Of a stretch of 64,000 nucleotides of DNA, positions 18,854-27,598 are shown piece by piece. The stretch's first letter is position 1. Each line of letters starts with the position of its first letter. The translations under genes were made by a program, and so were the position numbers. Source of the DNA: an uncultured Crocinitomix sp. (GTDB lineage: Bacteria; Bacteroidota; Bacteroidia; Flavobacteriales_D; Crocinitomicaceae); contig CAKZON010000068.1 in NCBI GenBank assembly GCA_937136425.1, positions 62,001 to 126,000 of the forward strand, in the 5' to 3' direction. The notes under the pieces are model-generated. The model saw only the letters and a list, made by a program, of their open reading frames with translations. It had not been told where the DNA came from and ran no database searches.

Positions 18854-18988
18854 TAGTAAGTGCCGTAGAATAGAGTTACTTCGATTCCAGACTGGAAATG
18901 GAGGTGTGAACCCTTCCAACCTGCCAAGCAGGTTGTCGTCTAAAACAGGACGCCAGAGACATGTCTCTTTTCGCAATTTGCCTTACTA
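18854..18988 (+). ncRNA. Y-RNA-like RNA, unit 2, with full permuted tRNA-like module
   Basis: The outer helix is TAGTAAG / CTTACTA, different in sequence from unit 1 but still paired, again followed by bulged T, GC/GC and CG. The upper helix is AATAGAG (18869-18875) with CTCTTTT (18965-18971), one mismatch. TACTTCG is at 18877-18883. The module repeats the unit 1 order: CTGG (18892-18895), T-arm GGAGG/CTTCC (18900-18917), a perfect 7-bp acceptor AACCTGC/GCAGGTT (18918-18934) with a CAA loop, D-arm CGTC/GACG (18937-18952), then CCAG (18953-18956) pairing with CTGG. Same arms, different bases, so structure rather than sequence is kept. Confidence 0.85.
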
Positions 18989-18998
18989 ACTTATTAAT

Positions 18999-19138
18999 GT
19001 AGAATGTCGTAGAAAAGAAATACTTCGTCTCAAATGAAGGGGAGGAATCATATAGTTGTTAATGCAGCAAAATGGTCCAGTTCGACTCTGGCAAAGACAA
19101 TGCCCCAATTAAATATTCTTTTCGTCATTTACTTCTAC
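18999..19138 (+). ncRNA. Y-RNA-like RNA, unit 3, divergent module with T-loop
   Basis: The outer helix is GTAGAA / TTCTAC, then bulged T and GT/AC in place of GC/GC (a compensated change), CG/CG and a perfect 7-bp upper helix AAAAGAA (19013-19019) with TTCTTTT (19116-19122). TACTTCG is at 19021-19027. The module has a T-arm-like hairpin, CCAG-TTCGACT-CTGG (19077-19091), nested in TTGT/ACAA and GGGG (19039-19042) / CCCC (19103-19106). A permuted acceptor and D-arm are not evident, so this module differs from units 1 and 2. Confidence 0.8.
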
Positions 19139-19152
19139 TTTAAATATTGCAA

Positions 19153-19271
19153 AAACAAGTGCCGTAAAAAAGTCATACTTCGCTGGTTATGTTTGGTTCG
19201 AATCCAAATCGGATGATTTGAAATAATTCAACGTCCGAATTTAAACTGATTTTTTGCCTTTTGCCTTGTTT
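19153..19271 (+). ncRNA. Y-RNA-like RNA, unit 4, T-arm and acceptor arm only
   Basis: The outer helix AAACAAG / CTTGTTT, bulged T and GC/GC match unit 1. The upper helix is AAAAAA-TCA (19166-19175, one bulged G) with TGA-TTTTTT (19247-19255). TACTTCG is at 19176-19182. The module has a perfect T-arm TTTGG-TTCGAAT-CCAAA (19192-19208) with a consensus T-loop, directly followed by a 7-bp acceptor TCGGATG/CGTCCGA (19209-19215 with 19232-19238, one G-T pair) extended by TTGAA/TTCAA. No D-arm is seen. Confidence 0.82.
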
Positions 19272-19276
19272 CAATT

Positions 19277-19347
19277 ATTGAGATGCCGTTAGTTAAGTGA
19301 TACTTCGTCCAAAGAAACAAAAACACTTAGCAACTATTGCTCGCAAT
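19277..19347 (+). ncRNA. Y-RNA-like RNA, unit 5, minimal form without tRNA-like module
   Basis: This 71-nt unit has outer helix ATTGAGA / TCGCAAT (one mismatch), bulged T, GC/GC, then an upper helix TAGTTAAGTG (19290-19299) with CACTT (19324-19328) and AACTA (19332-19336) around an AGC bulge. TACTTCG is at 19301-19307. The loop is A-rich and holds no tRNA-like arm. It keeps the putative Ro60-binding stem only. Confidence 0.75.
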
Positions 19348-19349
19348 TT

Positions 19350-19420
19350 AAAGAGTGCCGTCATGAAAAGCTACTTCGACTTTTAATCTAAATCTTTTCA
19401 TACTAATTGCCTCTTTTTTT
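19350..19420 (+). ncRNA. Y-RNA-like RNA, unit 6, minimal form ending in a terminator
   Basis: The outer helix AAAGAG / CTCTTT leads, after bulged T and GC/GC, to an upper helix ATGAAAAG (19363-19370) with CTTTTCAT (19394-19401). TACTTCG is at 19372-19378. No tRNA-like arms are present. The 3' strand of the outer helix merges into seven or more T (19414-19420), so this last unit doubles as the intrinsic terminator of the array. It starts 2 bp after unit 5. Confidence 0.75.
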
Positions 19421-19516
19421 ATCTCTAATACGCTATTATTATAGAAAACGTGGAAGAATTCAATCGGATAATTATTATCTACAAAAGATAACTGAATACA
19501 AAATTTTGAAATTATT

Positions 19517-22500
19517 CTACCTAAATAAGGTCGTGTTTCCACTAATTCGGCCGGTTCTACCATCTACCAAATTATAATCTAATACCCACGTGAATACGCC
19601 TGGGTTTTCATCTTTATTATGGTAAGTTCCATCCCATCCAATATCTTGATCGGACGTTTCAAAAACACGTTCGCCATATTTATTATACACCTCTAAATGC
19701 ACTTCCTCTAGATTATATCCTTGTACAAATAGGATATCATTATTTCCATCTCCATTTGGAGAAAACCCAGATGCCACACCAATACCTTCAACAAAATTCA
19801 CCAATACAATAACGGTATCTGATGCGGTACAACCATTTTGATCTGTGAACAATACTATAAAAGTTTCATCATATCCAGGGCTTGCCGTTGTTATGTTACA
19901 AGTTGGACATTCAATTTCAAAATCCGGACTCCAAACGTAAGAACCTGTTGAAGTGCTATTCGCTATTAAATTTGCAGTGCCGCCGGTATTAATTATAGTA
20001 TCTAGTTCTGCGGTTAAATCTGGCTCTGGAATCACAACTAGATCAACAGTAACTGAACGTTGGCAACCATCAGCAGATACTCCAATAACCGTGTACGTGA
20101 TAAGACCATCCGTATCTGGAGTATGTGGTTCTCCATTTACAACATCATGATCCCAAATATAAGTTGCTGCACCGCTACCTGTAAATACAGCTGATTCACC
20201 GAAACATATTTCTGATGGTTCAACTGTTGCAGTAACCTCAGGCAATTCATAAACTGTTACTGTTACTGAATTAGAATTTTCACAAGAAATTGGACCTAAA
20301 TAACCAATAACAGTAAAGGTAAATGTCCCAGGGGCAGTTGGGAAAAATGGTGTCCCGTCAACTACTCCCATATCCCAAGCATATGTGTCTGCCCCACCTC
20401 CAGTAAAAACTATTGATTCTCCCATACAAACCTCTGTAGGAGTTGCTGTTGCTGTAACAACTGGATTTGCATAAACTGTAATATCTATGGTTTCGGTATT
20501 TTCACAACCTGTTGCAGCAGTTGTACCTGTAACTGTATATGTAAAGGTTCCTGTAACTGCAGGAGTAAACGCCACCCCATCAACCACTCCTCCATCCCAT
20601 ACATAAATATCCGCTCCACCTCCTGTAAAGGTGATTGATTCTCCCAAACAAATTTCAGTTGGCGCAGCAGTTGCTGTAACCACTGGCAAAGGATTAACCA
20701 ATAAATCTACAGTAGCAGTATTATCGCATCCTTCTGCAGAAGTGCCTGTAACAGTATAAGTAGCAGTTCCAGGAGCAGCTGGAGTAAATGGCACACCATC
20801 TATAACACCAGTATCCCAAGAATATGATGCGGCTCCACCGCCTGTAAAGGTTGCTGTTTCACCCAAACAAATTTCAATTGGACTCACCGCGGCCGTAACA
20901 ACTGGTAGCGCGTGTACAGTAACATCAGTAGTTGCAGTGCTCGAACATCCCGTTGCAGTTATTGTACCTATAACAGTATGTGTAAAAGTTCCGGCTGTCG
21001 CAGGAAAAAATGCAACTCCATTTACAACTCCTAAGTCCCAAACGTAAGTATCAGCTCCTCCTCCATTAAAAACAATTGATTCTCCTAAACAAATTTCATG
21101 CGGCAATGCATTTGCAGTTACTGGCGGTAAATCATTTACTGTTACATCAACTGTTGCAGTACTCTCACAACCTGTTGCTGTGTTTGTTCCAGTAACGGTA
21201 TATGTAAATGTTCCAGCAGCACCTGGTGCAAATGCAACACCGTCTAGTATTCCACCATCCCATACATATGTATCAGCTCCACCACCAGTAAATGTAATTG
21301 TTTCTCCAAGGCAAATTTCAGTTGGTGCGGCAGTAGCTGTAACCGTTGGTAAAGGATTCACTGTTAAATCAGCAGTAGCTGTATTAACACAACCTTCCGC
21401 CGAAGTTCCAGTAACGGTATAAGTAACTGTTCCAGGAGCAGCTGGAATAAATGGCACACCATCTGTTACTCCAAGATCCCAAACATAAGTTGCTGCACCG
21501 CCACCAGTGAATGTTGCTGATTCTCCTAAACATATTTCAGTAGGAGTAACTGTTGCTGTTACAATTGGTAAGTCATATACGGTTAAATCAACAGTTGCCG
21601 TATTTGTACATCCTGTTGCAGTAATAGTTCCAATAACAGTATGTGTAAACGTTCCACTTGTTGCTGGAAAAAAGGCAACTCCGTCGGTTACACCTAAATC
21701 CCAAGCATAAGTATCTGCTCCTCCACCTGTAAAAGTAGCGGACTGTCCAAGGCATAATTCATCAGGTGTAGCAGTTGCAGTAACTGCTGGATTATCATTT
21801 ACAATAACATCAACCGTTGCGGTATTTTCGCAGGTAGTAACGGTGTTTGTACCTATTACCGTAAAAGTAAACGTTCCGGCAGCAGCTGGTGTAAACGCAA
21901 CACCATCTATAGCACCTCCATCCCAAACATAGGAATTAGCACCTCCACCTGTAAATGTAATAGATTCGCCCAAGCATATTTCACTCGGTGTTGCAGTTGC
22001 AGTAACCACTGGAAGCGGATTTACTATTAAATCTGCAGTTGCAGTATTTGTACAGCCTGTAGCTGCATCTGTACCCGTAACTGTATAAGTAACTGTCCCG
22101 TCAGCCGCAGGCGTAAATGCAACACCATCTGTTACTCCTAAATCCCAACTATAAGAATCAGCACCGCCACCTGTAAAGGTTGCAGATTCTCCGATACAAA
22201 TTTCAGTTGGAGCAACAGTTGCTGTAACTACCGGCAATTCTAACACTGTTACTTCAACGGTTAAAGGACAATCACTAGGAGATACAGACGTTGCTGTATA
22301 TGTAATTACTCCTGTAGAAGCTGGAAAAAATGGAACTCCGTTTGTCACTCCCATATCCCAGTTAACAGCAGCACCAATTGCTGATGTTGCATCTAAGGTT
22401 AAAGGTTGATCAAAACATAAAGTTGTATCTGAAAATGGAGTAATTAACGAATCACAATCGAATCGAAATAAACGAACATGGCCAGCTGAAGTTCCCGTAC

Positions 22501-23689
22501 CATCATTCACATAAGCTGCATCAGCCAAAATATTACCGACATCATCTAGCCCTACAGACCATCCTGAACGGTCATAAATCATTTCGCCAACAACATTTGT
22601 TCCTTTCGGCGTCCAAACGCCACCAATATTTTCAAAAACACGCACATGACCAGACTCAGCCGTTGACTCATCATTCTTGGGTCCACCAATAGCTAAGGTT
22701 GTTCCAGTTTCATCTAAACTTACAGACCATCCAAATTCATCATCAGCTGCTGCGCCATCTAAATCCCCACCAATTTGTGTCCAAACTCCTCCAATATTTT
22801 CAAATACACGGGCGTGTCCTGCATTTGCACCAACGGCATCATTCTTTGCTCCGCCAACTGCCACCACATTTCCATCTCCGCTTAAGCTAATACTTCTTCC
22901 AAATTCATCACCGGCTGCCTCTCCATCCATATCAACCCCTATTTGTGACCATGTTCCTCCACTAAATTCATAAACTCTGGCATGACCAGAAAATGAACCC
23001 ATTCCATCATTTTTATAGGCTCCTACTCCTACAATAGTTGCATCTGAGCTTAAGCTTACAGCACAACCACTCCAATCATAAGCAGCCTCACCATCAATAT
23101 CGGCTCCTACTTGGGTCCAAACTCCCCCAACATTTTCATAAACTCTTACATGACCAGATTGTGGACCTGAGCCAGTGTTAATTGTTGCCCCAATTGCCAC
23201 AAATGACCCGTCATTATTTAAACTTACAGAGGTTCCTGATTTATCTCCAGCTGCTTCGCCATCAATATCTGTTCCTATTTGAGTCCAAACGCCTCCTGTA
23301 AATTGATAAACACGTGAATGACCAGCATCAACTCCTGCGCCGTCATTATTTGGTGCTCCAACAGCAACAATATCTCCAGTTGAATTAATGCTCACAGATG
23401 TACCAAAAGCATCACCTGCCCCTTCACCATCAATGTCTCCCCCAACTTGGGTCCAAACGTCTAAAATATTTTGATATACTCTTACATGACCAATGCCTCC
23501 ATTTTCAGGTGCACCAATTGCAATAAAATTGCCGCTTCCACTAAGGCTTACTGATGTTCCACTTCGATCTCCTGCAGCCTCACCATCAATGTCTAAACCT
23601 ATTTGTGTCCAATCTTGAGCAACGGCAGATGATCCTATAATGAATAGGAATGCCATGATGATGCTCTTAAAAAAAGGAGTTGTTTTCAT
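19517..23689 (-). CDS. Large T9SS cargo: beta-propeller-like repeats, Ig-like repeats and a gliding-motility-type C-terminal domain
   Basis: The 1390-aa protein has a signal peptide (ending near AVAQ), seven repeats of about 55 residues beginning WTQxGxDxDGEAA and containing SVSLSxxGxxxAIGAP (FG-GAP/propeller-like, residues 25-405), then about eleven Ig-like repeats of 80-85 residues beginning PVVTATxxPxEICLGES and containing FTGGGADxYxWD. The C-terminal domain, from SGFSPNGDGNNDI to GNTTLFR, is the T9SS type B (gliding motility-associated) sorting domain. It is probably a long surface adhesin or matrix protein. It is convergent with the Y RNA array, whose terminator ends 97 bp from its stop. 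Confidence 0.92.
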   Translation of the reverse strand: MKTTPFFKSIIMAFLFIIGSSAVAQDWTQIGLDIDGEAAGDRSGTSVSLSGSGNFIAIGAPENGGIGHVRVYQNILDVWTQVGGDIDGEGAGDAFGTSVSINSTGDIVAVGAPNNDGAGVDAGHSRVYQFTGGVWTQIGTDIDGEAAGDKSGTSVSLNNDGSFVAIGATINTGSGPQSGHVRVYENVGGVWTQVGADIDGEAAYDWSGCAVSLSSDATIVGVGAYKNDGMGSFSGHARVYEFSGGTWSQIGVDMDGEAAGDEFGRSISLSGDGNVVAVGGAKNDAVGANAGHARVFENIGGVWTQIGGDLDGAAADDEFGWSVSLDETGTTLAIGGPKNDESTAESGHVRVFENIGGVWTPKGTNVVGEMIYDRSGWSVGLDDVGNILADAAYVNDGTGTSAGHVRLFRFDCDSLITPFSDTTLCFDQPLTLDATSAIGAAVNWDMGVTNGVPFFPASTGVITYTATSVSPSDCPLTVEVTVLELPVVTATVAPTEICIGESATFTGGGADSYSWDLGVTDGVAFTPAADGTVTYTVTGTDAATGCTNTATADLIVNPLPVVTATATPSEICLGESITFTGGGANSYVWDGGAIDGVAFTPAAAGTFTFTVIGTNTVTTCENTATVDVIVNDNPAVTATATPDELCLGQSATFTGGGADTYAWDLGVTDGVAFFPATSGTFTHTVIGTITATGCTNTATVDLTVYDLPIVTATVTPTEICLGESATFTGGGAATYVWDLGVTDGVPFIPAAPGTVTYTVTGTSAEGCVNTATADLTVNPLPTVTATAAPTEICLGETITFTGGGADTYVWDGGILDGVAFAPGAAGTFTYTVTGTNTATGCESTATVDVTVNDLPPVTANALPHEICLGESIVFNGGGADTYVWDLGVVNGVAFFPATAGTFTHTVIGTITATGCSSTATTDVTVHALPVVTAAVSPIEICLGETATFTGGGAASYSWDTGVIDGVPFTPAAPGTATYTVTGTSAEGCDNTATVDLLVNPLPVVTATAAPTEICLGESITFTGGGADIYVWDGGVVDGVAFTPAVTGTFTYTVTGTTAATGCENTETIDITVYANPVVTATATPTEVCMGESIVFTGGGADTYAWDMGVVDGTPFFPTAPGTFTFTVIGYLGPISCENSNSVTVTVYELPEVTATVEPSEICFGESAVFTGSGAATYIWDHDVVNGEPHTPDTDGLITYTVIGVSADGCQRSVTVDLVVIPEPDLTAELDTIINTGGTANLIANSTSTGSYVWSPDFEIECPTCNITTASPGYDETFIVLFTDQNGCTASDTVIVLVNFVEGIGVASGFSPNGDGNNDILFVQGYNLEEVHLEVYNKYGERVFETSDQDIGWDGTYHNKDENPGVFTWVLDYNLVDGRTGRISGNTTLFR

Positions 23690-24241
23690 TTTCGCAGTAG
23701 TAGACTTAACAAAGACCCTTTTGGGTTTTTATAAAACGCTTAGAATTTCAAGTAGTTGTCTAAAACGTTTTACAATTCACAATATAATGTATTATTACTG
23801 GTTGCATAATAAAAAATTACTTTTTATTGCTCTCCTTATTAACAATTTAAGTATCAGCTTCCCCTAATTAGCAATACTGAAAAAAATAAAATTATTGTTT
23901 TCAATTGTGTATTGTAATATTGGTTTGATAAATCCAAATTCACGGGATAAAGTTGATCGACCTTTTATCTACTCACATATTATTTTAAAACCGTTTCCAA
24001 GTTGGTAAAGCTTATGTGAGAATAGTATTTGTTAGTACTAATTTATATCGCGTTTATTGTTATTCATGCACTTCCAGCCTATGTGAACAGACTAAATTCA
24101 GCGATTTCTTTTTCACACTATATATCAGGCGGCTAAAACTTACGAATTGTAAAAAGGAATATAATATATACTTGTATAAAAAATCTTGGAAACAAAAAAA
24201 AGACACCGAATTGGTGTCTTTTCATAAAATATATATTTTTT
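23690..24241. other. Intergenic region, 552 bp
   Basis: This AT-rich gap upstream of the 1390-aa gene holds no credible ORF (the open frames shadow neighbouring repeats). It contains the terminator of the adjacent lipoprotein gene at its right end; otherwise nothing was recognised. Confidence 0.5.
24192..24222 (-). terminator. Rho-independent terminator of the acidic lipoprotein gene
   Basis: AAAAGACACC pairs with GGTGTCTTTT around GAATT. On the minus strand the stem is followed by a T run (forward A193-A200), 20 bp after the lipoprotein stop. Confidence 0.85.
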
Positions 24242-24556
24242 TTAGTCTTCGTCGTTTCCTTCTCCTGAACGATCGTCGATCAATTCATCATCATCTTCAT
24301 CCATCTCGTCATCATTGTCTTCATCATCAACAATTGCGTCGTTGTCTTCATCCATTTCGTCGTCACCATCTTCATCATCAATAACTCCTCCGCTTTCATT
24401 TCCATCAAGCATACCGCGAGAATTAGAATTCTCGTCAAAATATTCTAATGCAAAAGGATCTTGACTGTCTTCGCAAGTAACCACCTCTTCTTTTGTACAA
24501 GAGTCAAACAACAAAATTGCTGTTAAAACTGATAATATGTATAAAAATTTCTTCAT
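24242..24556 (-). CDS. Small, extremely acidic lipoprotein with repeated Asp/Glu motif
   Basis: The 104-aa product has a lipoprotein signal with lipobox LFDSC (Cys at residue 20). After a Cys-containing spacer, the last 50 residues are almost entirely acidic, with two near copies of a unit containing DDEDxDDEMDEDxD. The repeat also shows in the DNA as GAT/GAA-rich runs and could expand or contract. A strong promoter (TTTG, 20-bp spacer, TATCTTTG) and a terminator frame it as a single-gene unit. It might bind Ca2+ or other cations at the cell surface; that is inference. Confidence 0.78.
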   Translation of the reverse strand: MKKFLYILSVLTAILLFDSCTKEEVVTCEDSQDPFALEYFDENSNSRGMLDGNESGGVIDDEDGDDEMDEDNDAIVDDEDNDDEMDEDDDELIDDRSGEGNDED

Positions 24557-24588
24557 CTTATTAATGCATAATTCGCATAGAGTTAAAT

Positions 24589-24620
24589 CAAAGATACAAA
24601 CAAATTACTGTTAATGCAAA
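24589..24620 (-). promoter_or_regulatory. Complete Bacteroidota promoter
   Basis: On the minus strand TTTG (forward 24617-24620), a 20-bp spacer and TATCTTTG (forward 24589-24596) match the -33/-7 consensus closely, 32 bp before the acidic lipoprotein start. Confidence 0.7.
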
Positions 24621-24634
24621 TTTTTTTTTCATTT

Positions 24635-27595
24635 TTATTCTTGAAACTTCTCAGCACCACCTAATTTAAGGATAACTTTTGTCCCTAAACACTCCTCATT
24701 TTCATCATTCATTTGGAATGGTCCAACGATCAACAAGTTCTCTCCTGTTAAGCGCCGTAGGATTTCAATTCGTCTATTGGTGATCTCCACCCCTTTAGAT
24801 TCATGGTCTCCAGCAATTTGCTCCGTTTTTAATGCTAAACTATTATCAATCCCCACACCATTGTCTGTTACTTCAAATACAACCTCTCCAAATTCTTGAT
24901 AAACTTTAACGGATATTTCACCACCTTCTTCTTTGGATAAAACGCCATGAATTATACTATTCTCTACAAAAGGTTGCAAAATCATTGATGGAATTTCAAT
25001 AGATTCTGTGTCTAGCGAAGAAGAAACCTCTACCGTATATTCAAACTTATCAGAAAAACGCATTTTCTCTAATCCGAGATATAATTCTATTCGTTCAACC
25101 TCTTCTTGCAACGTAACAATAAAATTATTGGCTGCAGAACTGTCTAAATTTTTACGAATTAGTTTCGCAAAATTGGAAAGAAACCTGTTCGCCGAGCGTT
25201 TATCTGAACTATTAATGAAGTATTGAATGGAGTTTAACGAATTAAAAATAAAATGTCTGTTCATACTTGCATTTAGTGAACGTTGCTCTAAAAACAACAA
25301 TCTATTTTTTAAATCTAGCTTCTCATTATCCTGTTTTTGTTTTAAAGCACTAATCCGTGATTGAAATACATAGACTATAATTAAAAACCCGGCCAGAACC
25401 ATCAATAAAATAAACCACCATGATTTCCAAAAAGGAGGATGAATAACCAAATTCACTTCTTGAATAGTTGACCAATTTTTACTCTTATTCATTGCTCTTA
25501 CCTGAAAAGTATATTCTCCAGGTTGCAAAAATGAATAAGTGGCATAGTTTGATTGCGAAACTGGAGACCATAAATCATTTACTCCAATGAGGCGGTATTC
25601 ATACTGCACAGCACTTGGATTTTTAAGATTGATTCCAATAAAATCAAATGTTAAATGGTTTTTATTGTAGGGTAATTCAATTGAAGTGGGCACATTAAAA
25701 ATAGAATCAATTTCATGTTCAAAATCATCATAATTAAACTTCTCCATGAAAAGTCGAATGCCCGTAATATGTAAAACTGGTAGTTCATAATCAAATACAT
25801 TCTCGCTTGCAGATGGATCAATTTTAGCTAAACCTCTAGCAGTACCTATCCAAATATTCCCTTCAGTATCTTCATATAACGCATTAATGTTTGCCTCTTC
25901 ATCAATCAACCCTTCTGCTGTTCCATAATTATTAATAGTATACTTTTTTTGATCCAAGCTGTCATAAGCAATCTGATACACACCTTTCATTCCAGAAACC
26001 CAAACACTCCCATCACTACTTGTAATTAATCCTAAAATGCTTTTAGATCGATAATTTCTTTCACTCAATTGAAAACGATAAACCTCTCCATTAGAATTCA
26101 TGACAAATAAGCCATTTTCCGTACCTATCCATAAATTGTTTTGATAATCGGATGTTAGGGTATTAACCTTGGTTTCTGGCAATTCAATTTTTACGTATGA
26201 TTGAAAATCACTATCCACATTAAACTCAAATAGCCCAATATCTGTTCCGCAATAAATTTTTCCGCCCAACTTATAAAGCTTATTAATGTCTAATTCTGAA
26301 TGACATATTAGAACACTGTCTTCACGCATAATTAACAAACCTTCATCACCACCTAACACCATGGTTTGCTTATCAGCCATTACAATTGATCGTATTTTTG
26401 TTTTTGGAAATGTTTCTAATAGAGGATCTTCTACAGCATTACTGTTTTCATCTAATATTGTTAATCCTCTCGTTGTCCCAATCCAGGTACGATTCAATGA
26501 ATCTTGATAGGTGACCCAAACCGTATTGTCAAAAATAACCCCATCACTTCTTATATATTCAACTCCAGACTTACGAAATAGTGTAACACCAAAATCATAT
26601 GTTCCAAAAATAAATGCCCCACTCGTATCTTGTGTGACTGACAAAATAATATCACTACCTAAACCATCCTTTGTTGTATAATAGACTATAGAAGTTCCAG
26701 AAAACTTTAATAAACCACTACCGGCAGTACCCATCCAAATGTTTCCTTCATTATCCTTAAAAAGACACTCTAAACTACGGTCCATTAAACCATTCTCACT
26801 ATTAAAGTATAATGTGTCCGATTCACTTATTAGAAAAGCCCCTGAATTTGTACTAATACCAAAAATGGAATTTTTATCTACCACAATTTCTGACGCAGTT
26901 GAAAAATCAAGGCTATAATTAACAATTTCACCCGTAATTAAATCGTAAGAAAACAAACCTACATGTCTTGCAGAAACATAAAGCTCATTATTATAAATTC
27001 TTAATGATCTAACGCTTAAATTTTCATAACCGGGTATGGATAATGAATTATATGATTTACCATTCCAAACATATAATCCTTCTTTAGAACCACATATTAA
27101 AATTGAATCACGATAAGAAACAACTGATCTAAAAAGATAATTCTGCTCGACTGAATCTCCAACTTGAGTAAATTCGGAATCTTTAAAATGTACAAGACCA
27201 GTTCTACTAGCAAAATACATTTCTCCTTTTAACTCTGCAATATCACTGATTCGATACGGTTCGACAAAATTATAGGTCTTTACCGTTTTTTGTTTAAAAA
27301 CGGCCACCCCTTTTGCCGTTGCCACCCACAATGCACCATCATCTGCCACATATAGTTTACGAACCATATTATCTGGTAGCCCATCATCAACAAAATAGTT
27401 TTCAAATTCTATTCCATTATAACGACTCAAGCCAGAGGATGTACCGACCCACAAATAACCTTGTTGATCTTGACAAATATCTCTGACCTGCGATTGTGCT
27501 AACCCCTCTTCAACGGTATAACTTTTAACATTATACTGCTGCGCAAATGAAAAAATGGTGACTAGAGTTGCTAGTGCAACGAGAAGTATTTTCAC
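24635..27595 (-). CDS. Two-component-like sensor: reg_prop beta-propeller, Y_Y_Y domain and LytS-type kinase
   Basis: The 986-aa protein has a signal peptide (to residue 19), a 14-bladed reg_prop periplasmic propeller (about 25-600, blades such as GNIWIGTARGLAKI), a Y_Y_Y Ig-like domain (about 645-720), one membrane helix (about 726-744) and a His_kinase domain with H781 in NRHFIFNSLNSIQYF, N-box QPFVENSIIHG and DNGVG at 911-915. In Bacteroidota such propeller sensors often detect envelope or polysaccharide signals, here unknown. The GTG start at 27595 lies 3 bp after the LytTR regulator stop, so the two form an operon. Confidence 0.92.
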   Translation of the reverse strand: MKILLVALATLVTIFSFAQQYNVKSYTVEEGLAQSQVRDICQDQQGYLWVGTSSGLSRYNGIEFENYFVDDGLPDNMVRKLYVADDGALWVATAKGVAVFKQKTVKTYNFVEPYRISDIAELKGEMYFASRTGLVHFKDSEFTQVGDSVEQNYLFRSVVSYRDSILICGSKEGLYVWNGKSYNSLSIPGYENLSVRSLRIYNNELYVSARHVGLFSYDLITGEIVNYSLDFSTASEIVVDKNSIFGISTNSGAFLISESDTLYFNSENGLMDRSLECLFKDNEGNIWMGTAGSGLLKFSGTSIVYYTTKDGLGSDIILSVTQDTSGAFIFGTYDFGVTLFRKSGVEYIRSDGVIFDNTVWVTYQDSLNRTWIGTTRGLTILDENSNAVEDPLLETFPKTKIRSIVMADKQTMVLGGDEGLLIMREDSVLICHSELDINKLYKLGGKIYCGTDIGLFEFNVDSDFQSYVKIELPETKVNTLTSDYQNNLWIGTENGLFVMNSNGEVYRFQLSERNYRSKSILGLITSSDGSVWVSGMKGVYQIAYDSLDQKKYTINNYGTAEGLIDEEANINALYEDTEGNIWIGTARGLAKIDPSASENVFDYELPVLHITGIRLFMEKFNYDDFEHEIDSIFNVPTSIELPYNKNHLTFDFIGINLKNPSAVQYEYRLIGVNDLWSPVSQSNYATYSFLQPGEYTFQVRAMNKSKNWSTIQEVNLVIHPPFWKSWWFILLMVLAGFLIIVYVFQSRISALKQKQDNEKLDLKNRLLFLEQRSLNASMNRHFIFNSLNSIQYFINSSDKRSANRFLSNFAKLIRKNLDSSAANNFIVTLQEEVERIELYLGLEKMRFSDKFEYTVEVSSSLDTESIEIPSMILQPFVENSIIHGVLSKEEGGEISVKVYQEFGEVVFEVTDNGVGIDNSLALKTEQIAGDHESKGVEITNRRIEILRRLTGENLLIVGPFQMNDENEECLGTKVILKLGGAEKFQE

Positions 27596-27598
27596 CTA

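Noticed and set aside
18791-19216. Short ORFs of 60-61 codons inside the RNA array
   Set aside because: They have no signal, no family and cross the conserved RNA stems; the region is explained by structure.
18654-19380. CRISPR-like spacing of a repeated motif (GCCGTAG...TACTTCG)
   Set aside because: The repeats diverge, the distances vary from about 70 to 210 bp, the intervening DNA is structured and base-pairs with the flanks, and no cas gene is present. It is an RNA gene array.
20000-23000. Plus-strand ORFs of 60-100 codons opposite the 1390-aa gene
   Set aside because: They are frame shadows of the repeated minus-strand gene and have biased Pro/Ser/Val composition with no start context.
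24016-24384. 122-codon plus-strand ORF
   Set aside because: Its His/Arg-rich end is the antisense of the acidic lipoprotein repeats, and it crosses a terminator.
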